64,000 nucleotides of DNA, taken from SUG2458 sp051872335. Lineage in GTDB: Bacteria > Bacillota_I > Bacilli_A > RFN20 > CAG-826. The notes beneath the pieces were generated by a model that ran no database searches, had not been told where the DNA came from, and worked only from the letters and a program-made list of their open reading frames with translations. Positions 41,585 through 51,628 of the stretch are shown here, one piece after another. The position numbers and the translations under genes were made by a program. The stretch covers positions 13,987 to 77,986 of the forward strand of contig JBJEDT010000024.1 in assembly GCA_051872335.1 (NCBI GenBank). The letters are read 5' to 3'. Positions within the stretch are counted from its first letter, which is position 1; the number at the start of each line of letters is the position of its first letter.

Positions 41585-43897
41585 TTATGAATTTGTAATT
41601 GTAATTGTGTAATTATTAGTGTTACTAGAAACAGAACCATATTCAAAATTATATGTATCATTGAAACCATTAATTTCAAATTCACTATATGATATTAAAT
41701 ATTCATCAATACTCAATTCGATAATTATAGAATATTCGCCATTATCTAAATCATTTAAATCTGATAAGTATAAATTGTCTAAATAATCTTCATATGATCT
41801 ATTATCAATACTATAATTCCTTTCTTGTAACAAAATTTTATTGCCACTTGAACTTAAGAAAAATTTTAAATTGACTTTTTCATTTCCATATAAAGAATAT
41901 GAATTATATGATTCTAAATCAAAACTACCTAGATTGATGAATGCATTTTCTTCTGAAACTATAAATTGAATTGTATTTCTAATTTTAATTCCATCACCTA
42001 TAGCAAGAAAATAATCATTATTGCTTAAATTTTTAAAATGAACAAGAGTATTTTGGTCATTGATATTTATACTAGAGAAGAAATCATCAGAAACAACTTT
42101 TGGGTAATTAAATGAAGAAAGTAAGGTTTCATTTCCTTCATAATTTGAGGTAAGTATTAATGCTATCTTAAAACTATTATTGATGAATGACATATCAATT
42201 TCTTCATCATTTCCCTGGAATGTTACTTTAGCACTTTCTTTTGTACCATTAATAGAAGTAATTTTTTGAAAATTATTGTCCTCATAAACAGCATATACAT
42301 CAAGAGAATAGTTAGCCCTTATATCCATCAATGCATCTAAAATAAAGCTACAATTGATATTTTTTAAATTAATACTTGCTCTTGAAGGATTAAAAATTAT
42401 GTCTCCTTTTATTTCATAATTTGCTTTATAAATAATAGATGTGTTTTGTTGTTGCTCCTCTGCTTTGACAAATTCACTGATATTCATTGCTAATAAATCA
42501 TCTATTGTTAAGTTCATATTTAACAATGCATCAAATGTTGAAATAGTTGAATCTAAATAAGATGCACTTAATGAATCAAAACCAAAAGCACTATAATTTT
42601 GAATTTCCGTCAAATCGAGTTTGCTTTGTAAAGAATCAGTAGTATAATCATCTTTAAACGTAACTCCAAGCTCATTAAGTATACTTAAAATATTCTCGTA
42701 AAAATTATTATTTTTAGATGTGATATGAAGAACAATGGAATTAGTATAATCTATATTTGAATATAAACTACTTAATGAATAATCATAGTCAACAGTTTCA
42801 ATTAAAGTTGAATTATTTGATGATACTAAATGATAACCATTAGTAAAAGTTACATCTAATCCATCAGTACCTTTATCTTCCATTGATAAATAACCAGTTA
42901 AAGAATTTGGGTCAATTCTTAATGTAATCACTGAACTTTGAATTTGATAAAATACGACAGGATTAAATGAGGCATCAAATAAATATGAACTAGTTATAAA
43001 TTTTGAAGCTTTCTTTGAAAATAGAGAATAATCAATATAATCAATAGATTCAATATTACTAGGATTATAAATATATGACTCTTGAATATATGTCATAGGT
43101 CGACTTTCATTTTTTGCCCTATAAAATGTTTTGACTAAGTCGAAACTATAATAAGATCCATTATTAATAGAATATAAATCATAAACTACAGTATAAGGAT
43201 CTTCATTTTTTAAATCTACTTCACATGCAGTATATCTAATTGTTTTATTACCTAGTTTTGTTTTAGAAACATCAGTTAATACATCACCTTCAATGTAACA
43301 AGAATAACGATATGATTCTTCCATTGTTTCAGTATTGTATGTAGTAGATTTAAAATTTATACATTCAGTACCATCATAGCAATATCCAGAATAAATAGAT
43401 AAATAATTGATTTGATTATTAATATTACTATATTGTTCTAGAATTACAAAATTTACATTTTGAAGATAACTAATACGATAATAAAATTCATAGTCAGTAC
43501 CCGAATTTAAACAGACCCATTGATCTAATACTTTTACGGTTCTAACAATTGTATTTTTAAATTCTCGCATTATATTGATAGATAAATTAGCATTGCTAAC
43601 AATGCTAGTATCAACATTAATTTTTTCTTTTCGTCCATTCAAATTCTTTTTAGAAGATGTACTTGATGTAAAAGAATCATCAAAGTAAGGAACATCATCA
43701 ACATTATTTGCTAAATCATAAACATAATCTAATAATAGATTATCAGGTGGTGCCTCTACTTCATTATTTCCATCATTTTCTACATTATCATCAGGGAAAT
43801 AATGATTATCATTTGTGCCTTCACTATTTTTTTCACCACATGACGTAATTGAAAAAACAACAAAAACTGAAATTAAAAATTTTAATAACTTCTTCAT
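41585..43897 (-). CDS. Large lipoprotein of unknown function
   Basis: 770 residues. Signal peptide with lipobox SITSC (Cys20), followed by an Asn/Asp/Glu-rich spacer and a long Ser/Tyr/Asn-rich beta-type sequence without recognisable catalytic motifs or repeats. AAAGAGGCG precedes the ATG. Size and composition suggest a surface-exposed substrate-binding or adhesive lipoprotein of this lineage. It is a single gene with its own terminator. Confidence 0.65.
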   Translation of the reverse strand: MKKLLKFLISVFVVFSITSCGEKNSEGTNDNHYFPDDNVENDGNNEVEAPPDNLLLDYVYDLANNVDDVPYFDDSFTSSTSSKKNLNGRKEKINVDTSIVSNANLSINIMREFKNTIVRTVKVLDQWVCLNSGTDYEFYYRISYLQNVNFVILEQYSNINNQINYLSIYSGYCYDGTECINFKSTTYNTETMEESYRYSCYIEGDVLTDVSKTKLGNKTIRYTACEVDLKNEDPYTVVYDLYSINNGSYYSFDLVKTFYRAKNESRPMTYIQESYIYNPSNIESIDYIDYSLFSKKASKFITSSYLFDASFNPVVFYQIQSSVITLRIDPNSLTGYLSMEDKGTDGLDVTFTNGYHLVSSNNSTLIETVDYDYSLSSLYSNIDYTNSIVLHITSKNNNFYENILSILNELGVTFKDDYTTDSLQSKLDLTEIQNYSAFGFDSLSASYLDSTISTFDALLNMNLTIDDLLAMNISEFVKAEEQQQNTSIIYKANYEIKGDIIFNPSRASINLKNINCSFILDALMDIRANYSLDVYAVYEDNNFQKITSINGTKESAKVTFQGNDEEIDMSFINNSFKIALILTSNYEGNETLLSSFNYPKVVSDDFFSSININDQNTLVHFKNLSNNDYFLAIGDGIKIRNTIQFIVSEENAFINLGSFDLESYNSYSLYGNEKVNLKFFLSSSGNKILLQERNYSIDNRSYEDYLDNLYLSDLNDLDNGEYSIIIELSIDEYLISYSEFEINGFNDTYNFEYGSVSSNTNNYTITITNS

Positions 43898-44031
43898 ATT
43901 ATTCGCCTCTTTTTTATAATTTAAATTTACTATACTAATTTCTAAAATACAATATTTCCAATTATAGTTTTTGAAAAATTAACTTATTGTTTTATAATAA
44001 TTTTGTAAATAAAATATTAGTGGTGATTAAT

Positions 44032-44907
44032 ATGAAACTTATAACAACTTATATGCTTGATGCTAATTTGCGTCATAAATTAAATTTACTTACTCAAGAA
44101 ACTTTTTGTTTTGATTTTGAAGATTGGGTATTAAATAATTATTTTAACGGAGATTACATTCCATATTCCTATATTGAATGCGAACAAATAATTGCTAATG
44201 CATCTGCAAATATAATGAATTTTCAACTAGGTAATACAATAAAAAAATATATTCAAATTGGTACAGTAATGACTAAAAAAGAATATAGAAATCAACACTT
44301 AGCAACAAATCTAATAAAGCATATAATTAATGAATATAAAGATAAATGTGATGGTATCTACTTATTTGGTGATATTAATGCCTTAGATTTTTATCGTAAA
44401 TTAGGTTTTAAAGAAATAAATCAAACTAAATATTTATTAAAAAAAGAATACATTAGACAAAGTGAGATAAAATACTTTAACTTAGTAAATAAAGATGATC
44501 ACCAATTAATAAATAAATATTTAGATTATGTTTCTAATGGAGTTTTGTATAGTTATTTTGACCAAATAAATCGTTTTGGGCTTCAAATGTTTTATACACA
44601 ATATTTTGATAATGTATATTATTCAAAAGAACTCGATCTTTTCATTGTTTTAGAAAAAGATGAAGACACTTTAAAATTACAAAGTATAATCAGTAAAAAA
44701 CAAATTTCATTAATTGAAGTTATATCTAAAATAGATATTCCGTACTCTAATCTTGAATTGGGATTCACACCGAAAAAAGAAGATTTAAACTTATTTAACT
44801 CTTTAGAATTTGATGGTAAAGATGACTATCGCTTATTTATAATGGGTGAAAGTTTAGAAATCATAGAAAAAGAACATTTATTCTTTCCTATATATTCGCA
44901 TGCATAA
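44032..44907 (+). CDS. GNAT acetyltransferase, Eis-like layout
   Basis: 291 residues from ATG 44032 (GGTGATT upstream); an upstream in-frame extension to 43987 has no ribosome site. GNAT core in the first half: IGTVMTKKEYRNQHLATNLIKHII, in which RNQHLA is the acetyl-CoA loop, and the strand GIYLFGDINALDFYRKLGF. The second half, about 140 residues, is a further domain seen in larger GNAT proteins. Substrate unknown. Confidence 0.75.
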   Translation: MKLITTYMLDANLRHKLNLLTQETFCFDFEDWVLNNYFNGDYIPYSYIECEQIIANASANIMNFQLGNTIKKYIQIGTVMTKKEYRNQHLATNLIKHIINEYKDKCDGIYLFGDINALDFYRKLGFKEINQTKYLLKKEYIRQSEIKYFNLVNKDDHQLINKYLDYVSNGVLYSYFDQINRFGLQMFYTQYFDNVYYSKELDLFIVLEKDEDTLKLQSIISKKQISLIEVISKIDIPYSNLELGFTPKKEDLNLFNSLEFDGKDDYRLFIMGESLEIIEKEHLFFPIYSHA

Positions 44908-44937
44908 ATATATTGTTATTTTTTAATAATGGAATTT

Positions 44938-45735
44938 TTATTTAATAGTTTTCCAATAAGCACGACAATCATTAGTTCTTTGCATAAATTGATAATCTAT
45001 TAATTCTCTACGTATTAACTCAATATCACTAAAAGCTATATTTGACTTTATAATAGTATTTACTTCTTTTTCTGTATATTTTTTTTCATTCTCAAAACAA
45101 TCAACTATCTTTTGAAGTACTAATAATCGTAATGGTTTTTTCTTTGGATATAGAATTAATAATCCTTGTTCATCATAATAACAATTTAACTTTTTTAAAT
45201 ATTCATCTTGTAAAAAATCCATTTCGTAATATAAACACTCATATACTTTAGATTTATAAACAATTTCAACTACTTTATCGATTTTGGTCATTCCACAATT
45301 TTCCATGACTTTTCTACTTGCTATATTTTCACTAAAAAAACCAGCTATTACTTTTTTAAAACCCATTCTTTTTAAGTCATTCAATATTGCCGAAACAGCT
45401 TCAGTAGCATAACCATTATTTTTAAAAGTCGGACTAATGACATAGCCAATTTCTATTATTTCATTATCAAATCCACACTCATTTACAAAACCAATTAATA
45501 ATGAATTTAAAAAAATACCATAGAATAAATGTTCTTCATTTTCAACTTGACTATATTCAATTAGTTTATTAGATAAATTATTTACTGAATCCAAATTTTT
45601 AAAATCTGGTAACATAAAAGTAGATGAAACTTCCTCATCAATCAAAATATTTGATAAATCTTTTTTATCTTCAAAAGATAAAGATTTCAATATTAATCTC
45701 TTTGTAATAATATAATTTCTCTGTTTGATTTTCAT
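44938..45735 (-). CDS. GNAT acetyltransferase fused to DUF2087
   Basis: 265 residues. Residues 1-175 are a RimJ/RimL-type GNAT domain (RLILKSLSFED, EIGYVISPTFKNNGYATEAV, ENIASRKVMENCGM). Residues about 190-262 match DUF2087: LRLLVLQKIVDCFENEKKYTEKEVN, then IELIRRELIDYQFMQR. DUF2087 is usually found alone or in regulators. It follows the DUF3795 gene by 3 bases and is in one operon with it. Confidence 0.8.
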   Translation of the reverse strand: MKIKQRNYIITKRLILKSLSFEDKKDLSNILIDEEVSSTFMLPDFKNLDSVNNLSNKLIEYSQVENEEHLFYGIFLNSLLIGFVNECGFDNEIIEIGYVISPTFKNNGYATEAVSAILNDLKRMGFKKVIAGFFSENIASRKVMENCGMTKIDKVVEIVYKSKVYECLYYEMDFLQDEYLKKLNCYYDEQGLLILYPKKKPLRLLVLQKIVDCFENEKKYTEKEVNTIIKSNIAFSDIELIRRELIDYQFMQRTNDCRAYWKTIK

Positions 45736-45738
45736 TAA

Positions 45739-46080
45739 TTAATATTCCTTATTTTCTAATCTTGCAAGCGCTTCTTTATTATTTGAAATAATCATTTTAA
45801 TTTTTGAACACGAATGAAGATTTTCACAATCACCACATGTTTCTATATTTTTATTTAAAACACACTGTCTAATTTCACATAATTTTTCGCAAAAAGGAGT
45901 TTTACAACCATCTTGACGGCATCCTTCACAATTAATCATATCAGATGTAATCTCCACACCATTCATTTTGGTCCATAAATTTGAAACTTGCTCTCTTAAA
46001 TTATTATCATTATTAATAGTAGCAATACGTGCTTGACATTTTTCACAATCCAAACCACAACAAGCAATAAACTTATTCAT
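45739..46080 (-). CDS. DUF3795 Cys-rich protein
   Basis: 113 residues with 15 Cys in the DUF3795 pattern: CCGLDCEKCQARIAT, NCEGCRQDGCKTPFCEKLCEIRQC, ETCGDCENLHSCSKI. These probably bind zinc or an iron-sulfur cluster. Function unknown; found widely in anaerobes. First gene of a two-gene operon with the GNAT-DUF2087 fusion. Confidence 0.82.
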   Translation of the reverse strand: MNKFIACCGLDCEKCQARIATINNDNNLREQVSNLWTKMNGVEITSDMINCEGCRQDGCKTPFCEKLCEIRQCVLNKNIETCGDCENLHSCSKIKMIISNNKEALARLENKEY

Positions 46081-46148
46081 AAAAATCCCTCTACAAATTT
46101 ATATTCTTTACTAAAGTATAATATCATTTAACTATATTTACCATAATA

Positions 46149-46172
46149 AAAGGAGGATTACTCCTCCTAATT
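46149..46172 (-). terminator. Terminator of the aromatic operon
   Basis: On the minus strand, AGGAGGA, 4-base loop, TCCTCCT, followed by TTTATT, directly after the DAHP synthase stop. Confidence 0.75.
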
Positions 46173-46174
46173 TA

Positions 46175-47212
46175 TTATCTGTTTTTCAATAATTCAGCGA
46201 GGTCATAAATCAATTTTTCAGTTTTTTCCCATCCAAGACATGGATCAGTAATTGATTTACCATATATTCCTTCATCAATTTTTTGACATCCATCTTCAAT
46301 ATAAGATTCAATCATTAATCCTTTTACCATACGATTAATTTTTTCATTATGTCTCATTGAATGTAATACTTCTTTTGCTATACGAACTTGCTCCGCATAT
46401 TGTTTTCCAGAATTCGAATGATTAGTATCTATTATAATTGCTGGATTAGAACACTGAAGTTTTTCATACATATTAGCTAGTAAAATCAAATCTTCATAAT
46501 GATAATTTGGGTGAGATATTCCTTGCTTATTCACATAACCTCTTAAAATAGCATGAGTCAATGGATTACCTTTACTTTCAACTTCCCATCCTCTATAAAT
46601 AAAGGTATGACTTTGTTGAGCTGCTAAAATTGAATTTAACATGACTGATAAATCACCACTAGTTGGATTTTTCATACCAACAGGAATAGAAAGTCCACTC
46701 GCTGTCAAACGATGTTGTTGATCCTCTACAGATCTAGCTCCAACAGCAACATAAGATAATAAGTCTGATAAATAACGATGATTTTCTGGGTATAACATTT
46801 CATCTGCGCAACTAAAATGTGTTTCTTTTAAAGCACGCATGTGTAGCTTTCTAATTGCAATAATACCTTTTAACATATCCGGATCACTATGAGGATCAGG
46901 TTGATGTAACATTCCTTTATATCCAGCACCAGTAGTACGAGGCTTATTTGTATATATACGAGGAATAATTAAAATTTGATCTGCCACTTTTTCTTGAACA
47001 ACACGTAAACGCTTAATATAATCAATAACTGAATCTTCTCTATCTGCTGAACAAGGGCCTATTATTAAAATAAAACGATTGCTTTCACCTGTGAAAACTT
47101 TCAAAATTTCTTCATCGTTTCTTTTTTTAATTTCCATCAATTCTTCATCGATAGGATACATTTGTTTTACTTCTTGTGGTGTTGGTAATTTTCTTTTAAA
47201 ATTCATATTCAT
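46175..47212 (-). CDS. aroF: 3-deoxy-D-arabino-heptulosonate-7-phosphate synthase
   Basis: First committed step: condenses phosphoenolpyruvate and erythrose-4-phosphate. 345 residues, the AroF/G/H class I type with RFILIIGPCSADRED, PRTTGAGYKGM, GARSVEDQQHR and IIDTNHSNSGKQ. ATG 47212 is chosen because GAGGTAA lies 7 bases upstream; the frame extends to 47233 within tyrA. Last gene of the operon although it catalyses the first step. Which end product inhibits it cannot be seen. Confidence 0.93.
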   Translation of the reverse strand: MNMNFKRKLPTPQEVKQMYPIDEELMEIKKRNDEEILKVFTGESNRFILIIGPCSADREDSVIDYIKRLRVVQEKVADQILIIPRIYTNKPRTTGAGYKGMLHQPDPHSDPDMLKGIIAIRKLHMRALKETHFSCADEMLYPENHRYLSDLLSYVAVGARSVEDQQHRLTASGLSIPVGMKNPTSGDLSVMLNSILAAQQSHTFIYRGWEVESKGNPLTHAILRGYVNKQGISHPNYHYEDLILLANMYEKLQCSNPAIIIDTNHSNSGKQYAEQVRIAKEVLHSMRHNEKINRMVKGLMIESYIEDGCQKIDEGIYGKSITDPCLGWEKTEKLIYDLAELLKNR

Positions 47213-47222
47213 AAGTTTTACC

Positions 47223-48071
47223 TCATCTATCAAAATATTTACGACGCTTAGTCGATAATATCATCATTTCTTTCATTGTTTCTACATCTTCATTTGTAAT
47301 TGCTTCTTTTAATTTAGCAAATTCCTTTTCAAATAAATTCATTTGTGAAACTAATTCATCTTTATTCATCAAAAATAATTCAGTCCACATATTTTCATTT
47401 ATTTTTGCAATACGAGTTAAATCTCTAAAAGAGTCGCCTGTGTATTCAACAAGATGTGAAGAAGATTTACTAGTCATTAATGAAACAGCAATACAATGGG
47501 TTAATTGTGATAAAAATGCAATCATTTCATCATGTTCTTCAATAGATAAAATTGAAATATTTTTAAATTCTAATAATTGACCCAATTCTTTACAAAACTT
47601 TATACCTTTTTTTGTATTTTTATTTGTTGGTGTGATAATAAAATTTGCATTCTTAAATAAATCTTTATCACTATTTTGTACGCCATATACTTCTCTACCA
47701 GCCATCGGATGGGAAGGAATAAATTCGACATTTTCAGGAATTAAATCTTGAACAAATGGAACAATATTTCTTTTTACTCCAGTTACATCAGTAATTATTG
47801 TGCCTTCCTTGATATAAGAACCATAATTTACTATCCAATTTTTAAAAACTTCTGGGTATAAAGCAAAAATTATAATAGGAAATGATTGAACATAATCTTT
47901 ATTAACTTCAATCATACCATGAGCAATATACTTATTTTTTAATGCAAAATCAATAGACTCTTGATCTTTTGTAATGGCACCAACTTCAAAACCTAAAGAA
48001 GATAATTTAGCTGCGTATGATCCACCAATTAAACCAAGTCCTACAATTAATACTTTTTCTTTTTTAAGCAA
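47223..48071 (-). CDS. tyrA: Prephenate dehydrogenase
   Basis: Oxidises prephenate to 4-hydroxyphenylpyruvate for tyrosine. About 282 residues. Rossmann motif VGLGLIGGSYA near the N-terminus, the DVTGVK segment, the HPMAGREVYG active-site motif near 120 and a C-terminal helical domain. GAGGTGA lies 7 bases before TTG 48071 but almost touches GTG 48077, so I prefer the TTG. It overlaps the aroA 3' end by 8 bases. No ACT domain is present. Confidence 0.9.
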   Translation of the reverse strand: MLKKEKVLIVGLGLIGGSYAAKLSSLGFEVGAITKDQESIDFALKNKYIAHGMIEVNKDYVQSFPIIIFALYPEVFKNWIVNYGSYIKEGTIITDVTGVKRNIVPFVQDLIPENVEFIPSHPMAGREVYGVQNSDKDLFKNANFIITPTNKNTKKGIKFCKELGQLLEFKNISILSIEEHDEMIAFLSQLTHCIAVSLMTSKSSSHLVEYTGDSFRDLTRIAKINENMWTELFLMNKDELVSQMNLFEKEFAKLKEAITNEDVETMKEMMILSTKRRKYFDR

Positions 48072-49266
48072 TTTCACTCACCTCAATTCCTATTTTTCTT
48101 AAATCGTCAAAAAAATTCGGATAACTTTTTTTTACTGCTTCAGCACCATTTATTTCAATTGTAAATAAAGTACAAAGCATTGAAAGAGCCATTACAATAC
48201 GATGATCATTGTGTGAATCAAAAGCAACGTCTGGTTCGCATAATTGACTTTTTCTAACTATTACCTCGTTATCTTTAACCTCAATATCAGCATTGACTTT
48301 CCGTAATTCTTCTACCATATCATCTATACGATTACTCTCTTTTAATTTAAGTCTTTTTGTCCCTATAAATCTTGCTCCATTATTAAGAGTAGCAAAAGTA
48401 AAAAGAACAGGTCCTAAATCTATACATGAAGAGATATCAATTATAGCATTTTTTTCTTTTAAAGTAGAAAAATGCTTTGCATAAATTTTATCTCCTTGTA
48501 AACTATCCTTATTTAAATTTAAAACTTCCACATTGCCATTAAGGTAATTATATACATCTAAAAAAGCCGCATTAGAATAATCACCTTCTATACTACATTC
48601 TTGATTTTGATAGTGTTGATTACCTTTTATATATAAAATATTATTTTCAATTTGAATTTGAATATTATGCTTTTGCAAAACATCAATAGTCATTTCAATA
48701 TAAGGAAAACTTTCAATAGGTGGAATAATATGAATTGTACTATCTTCTTTTAGCAAAGGTAAAGTAAACAACAACCCAGAAATATATTGACTGCTAATAT
48801 TACCAGGAACATAAAATTCTCCTCCGTGTAAAGTACCACTAACCATAATTTTATCTTTATATGTTTCAATGGAAATATCTTGATTTTCAAAAATTTGTTT
48901 ATAAACTTCTATTCCACGATTTAATAATTTATCACTACCAATAAAAGTTGATTGTGGATACTTAAGTAGAGCTATTGGAATAAAAAAACGTAATGTACTA
49001 CCGCTTTCATAACAATTAAATATTGGATTACTTACCTCAAATTTATTAGGAAATAAAAATAAAGTATCCTTATTTAATTTATAATCAGCACCGAAAGTTT
49101 TAGCACAACCTAAAGTAGCTTTAATATCTTCACTTAAAGAAATATTGTGGATTATATTTTCATTATTACTTAATAATGATGCAATAATATAACGATGTGA
49201 ATAACTTTTCGATGGAGGAGCTTTTAGAATTCCACAAGCAATAGATTTATTAATCTTCACTTTCAT
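48064..49266 (-). CDS. aroA: 5-enolpyruvylshikimate-3-phosphate synthase
   Basis: 400 residues. LKAPPSKSYSHRYIIASLL carries the shikimate-binding Lys and Ser; ESGSTLRFFIP is the PEP-binding motif (usual NAGTAxR is here SGSTLR); LKESNRIDDMVEELRK and SHNDHRIVMALS are near the C-terminus. ATG 49266 overlaps the aroE-aroK stop (ATGA), so translation is coupled. Confidence 0.93.
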   Translation of the reverse strand: MKVKINKSIACGILKAPPSKSYSHRYIIASLLSNNENIIHNISLSEDIKATLGCAKTFGADYKLNKDTLFLFPNKFEVSNPIFNCYESGSTLRFFIPIALLKYPQSTFIGSDKLLNRGIEVYKQIFENQDISIETYKDKIMVSGTLHGGEFYVPGNISSQYISGLLFTLPLLKEDSTIHIIPPIESFPYIEMTIDVLQKHNIQIQIENNILYIKGNQHYQNQECSIEGDYSNAAFLDVYNYLNGNVEVLNLNKDSLQGDKIYAKHFSTLKEKNAIIDISSCIDLGPVLFTFATLNNGARFIGTKRLKLKESNRIDDMVEELRKVNADIEVKDNEVIVRKSQLCEPDVAFDSHNDHRIVMALSMLCTLFTIEINGAEAVKKSYPNFFDDLRKIGIEVSEIA

Positions 49267-50519
49267 AAAATACCATCCTCCCATTTTTTAATAATTAAAT
49301 TAACATTTTCATCTTTTGAATCACATGCCTCTATTTTAATATCACAAACCTTCGCATATAAAGGTGTTCTTTCTTCATATCTCTGCTTTAGTGCTTCATA
49401 TGTAGAACTTAGAGGTCTAGATGGAGTACTTTTTAAAAAAGAAAGGGGTCTTTCTATATAAAAAATCCGTCCATTTTGCTTCAAGTATGAAACATTTTCT
49501 TTTCTTAAAACAGCACCTCCACCTGTTGCAATAACAAGTGATACATTTTGACTGACTTCTTTAATGACTTCACTTTCTATATTCCTAAAAATATCTTCAC
49601 CATATTTTTCAAAGAAAGTTGTTATTGTCATATTAATTCTTTGTTCAATTAAAGAATCTATATCAATAAATTGACGATTTAATTTTTGTGCAACTAATTT
49701 ACCTAGAGCACTTTTACCGCAAGAAGGCATACCAATTAACACAATATTTTCTTTTTCTTTTTTTATATTTTTATATATTTCAACAATTTTATTTTTATCA
49801 AATTCACAATCATGAAATAATTCACATGCATAAAAAGCTTGGGCTATTAACATATAAAGACCACCACAGCAAGGAATAGTTTTTCTTTCTGCGTCTACAA
49901 TTAGTTGTGTTTTCAAAGGATTATAAATAACATCAACAACGCCTTGTAAATTTTTAAACTTATCTATGTTAATTATTGATTCAACATTTAAAGATGGATA
50001 CATTCCATAAGGAGTAGTTGAAATAATTACTTCAACATCATTATTAAAATCATTAATCATCTCTTCATATGTAATTACATTATCTTTTTTATTTCTTGAA
50101 ACAAGATAAATTTTTAAAGCCCCTAAATCTTTTACAACTTTACTAGCAGTCTTGGCTGTTCCTCCTGTACCCAAGATAAAAACTTTCTTCCCACAAATAG
50201 GTATATTAAAATGTAAAATCATATCCTTTAAACCATAGTAATCGGTATTGTAACCATATAATTTCCCGTTTTTATTGATAATAGTATTTATTGCATGAAT
50301 TTCTTGAGATTCTTCAGAAAGAAAATCAAGAAAAGGTATAACTACTTCTTTATAAGGAATTGTAACATTTACAGCACGAAAATCAGCCATTTTCATAAAT
50401 TCTGAAAATTGCTCATTGTCAGTTAATTCCTTTAATTCATATTGATAATCAACTAATTGCTCATGAATTTCTTTGGAATAACTATGTATTAATTTTTTTC
50501 CAATTAATCCATACTCCAT
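49263..50519 (-). CDS. aroE-aroK: Shikimate dehydrogenase - shikimate kinase fusion
   Basis: 418 residues. Residues 1-250 are AroE: NVTIPYKEVV with catalytic Lys57, GYNTDYYG, and NADPH motif ILGTGGTAKTASKVV. Residues about 255-418 are AroK: Walker A IGMPSCGKSALGKLVA, DIDSLIEQR, TGGGAVLR, and the Arg-rich RPLSSTYEALKQRYEERTPLY lid region. The fusion performs two steps of the shikimate pathway that are consecutive. TGA stop overlaps the start of aroA. Confidence 0.94.
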   Translation of the reverse strand: MEYGLIGKKLIHSYSKEIHEQLVDYQYELKELTDNEQFSEFMKMADFRAVNVTIPYKEVVIPFLDFLSEESQEIHAINTIINKNGKLYGYNTDYYGLKDMILHFNIPICGKKVFILGTGGTAKTASKVVKDLGALKIYLVSRNKKDNVITYEEMINDFNNDVEVIISTTPYGMYPSLNVESIINIDKFKNLQGVVDVIYNPLKTQLIVDAERKTIPCCGGLYMLIAQAFYACELFHDCEFDKNKIVEIYKNIKKEKENIVLIGMPSCGKSALGKLVAQKLNRQFIDIDSLIEQRINMTITTFFEKYGEDIFRNIESEVIKEVSQNVSLVIATGGGAVLRKENVSYLKQNGRIFYIERPLSFLKSTPSRPLSSTYEALKQRYEERTPLYAKVCDIKIEACDSKDENVNLIIKKWEDGIL

Positions 50520-50527
50520 AAATACCT

Positions 50528-51628
50528 CTAATCTAATTTATCTTTTAAAAATACATCAGTTCCATACTTAATAGCTAATTGATCAGCAATAACTAATGCT
50601 GTCATACAAGTAATAACAATACAAATACGGCGAATAATTGCAGGATCGTGTCGTCCTATAATTTCAATATTAGAATTTTCCTTCTTCATCATATCAATCG
50701 TATCTTGTATTTTTGAAATCGATGGAGTTGGTTTAATAGCACATGAAAATATAACAGGCATTCCATTACTTATACCACCATTAATTCCACCATTATTATT
50801 TGTTTTAGTTTTAACTTTTTGATCATCTATATAAAAGCAATCATTTGCTTGAGATCCTTTCATCGATCCAAATGCAAAACCAGCTCCGAATTCAATTCCT
50901 TTGACTCCACCAATACCAAATATAGCTTTAGACAAACTTCCTTCTAAAGAATCAAACCATGGTTCACCTATGCCTACAGGTAAATTATTTATTACTGTTT
51001 GTGTAATTCCACCTATAGAATCTTGTTCTAAACGTGCCTTATTTATTTCTTCCAAACATTCATTTTCGACATCGCTTAAAACAGGAAATGCTTTATTCTT
51101 TAATATTTCAATGTCTGCATCAATGTTTTTAAATTCTCGATCAACTACAGATCCACAATTTAAAATATGTGTTGCAATATTAATTTTAAATTTATCAAGG
51201 GCTTGTAAAATAATTGCACCGGCTGCAACAATAGCCACAGTTACACGACCAGAAAAATGACCTCCACCTCGATAATCTTCAAAACCATGATATTTTTCAT
51301 GTGCAACGTAATCAGCATGAGATGGTCGTGCTAAATTTTTATTAATTTCATAATCCTTACTATGAACATTATTATTCTTTACTAGAATACATAAAGGAGC
51401 ACCTGTTGTATAGTGATTAAATAAACCACTGACAATTTCAAATTCATCTTCTTCAACCCGTGCTGTTTCATGTGGCCCAGAAGGTCTTCTTAAAGCTAAA
51501 CATTCTTTGATTTTTTCTTCATCGACAAATATTCCAGGAGTTAGTCCATCTATAACTGCTCCTATTTTAGGACCATGACTTTCACCAAATAATGTAACTT
51601 TAATTTGTTTTCCAAATGTATTACTCAT
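50528..51628 (-). CDS. aroC: Chorismate synthase
   Basis: Forms chorismate from EPSP with reduced FMN. 366 residues. GESHGPKIGAVIDGLTPG near 15-32, RGGGHFSGRVT near 121-131 and RHDPAIIRR near the C-terminus are family signatures. AGGAGG precedes the ATG; its start overlaps the aroB stop by 8 bases. Confidence 0.96.
   Translation of the reverse strand: MSNTFGKQIKVTLFGESHGPKIGAVIDGLTPGIFVDEEKIKECLALRRPSGPHETARVEEDEFEIVSGLFNHYTTGAPLCILVKNNNVHSKDYEINKNLARPSHADYVAHEKYHGFEDYRGGGHFSGRVTVAIVAAGAIILQALDKFKINIATHILNCGSVVDREFKNIDADIEILKNKAFPVLSDVENECLEEINKARLEQDSIGGITQTVINNLPVGIGEPWFDSLEGSLSKAIFGIGGVKGIEFGAGFAFGSMKGSQANDCFYIDDQKVKTKTNNNGGINGGISNGMPVIFSCAIKPTPSISKIQDTIDMMKKENSNIEIIGRHDPAIIRRICIVITCMTALVIADQLAIKYGTDVFLKDKLD

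Noticed and set aside
49688..49879. Tyr/Phe-rich plus-strand frame inside aroE-aroK
   Set aside because: Antisense to the AroK Walker A region, an artefact of AT-rich codons.
50901..51260. Plus-strand open frame inside aroC
   Set aside because: Antisense to a highly conserved enzyme, with no ribosome site or family resemblance.
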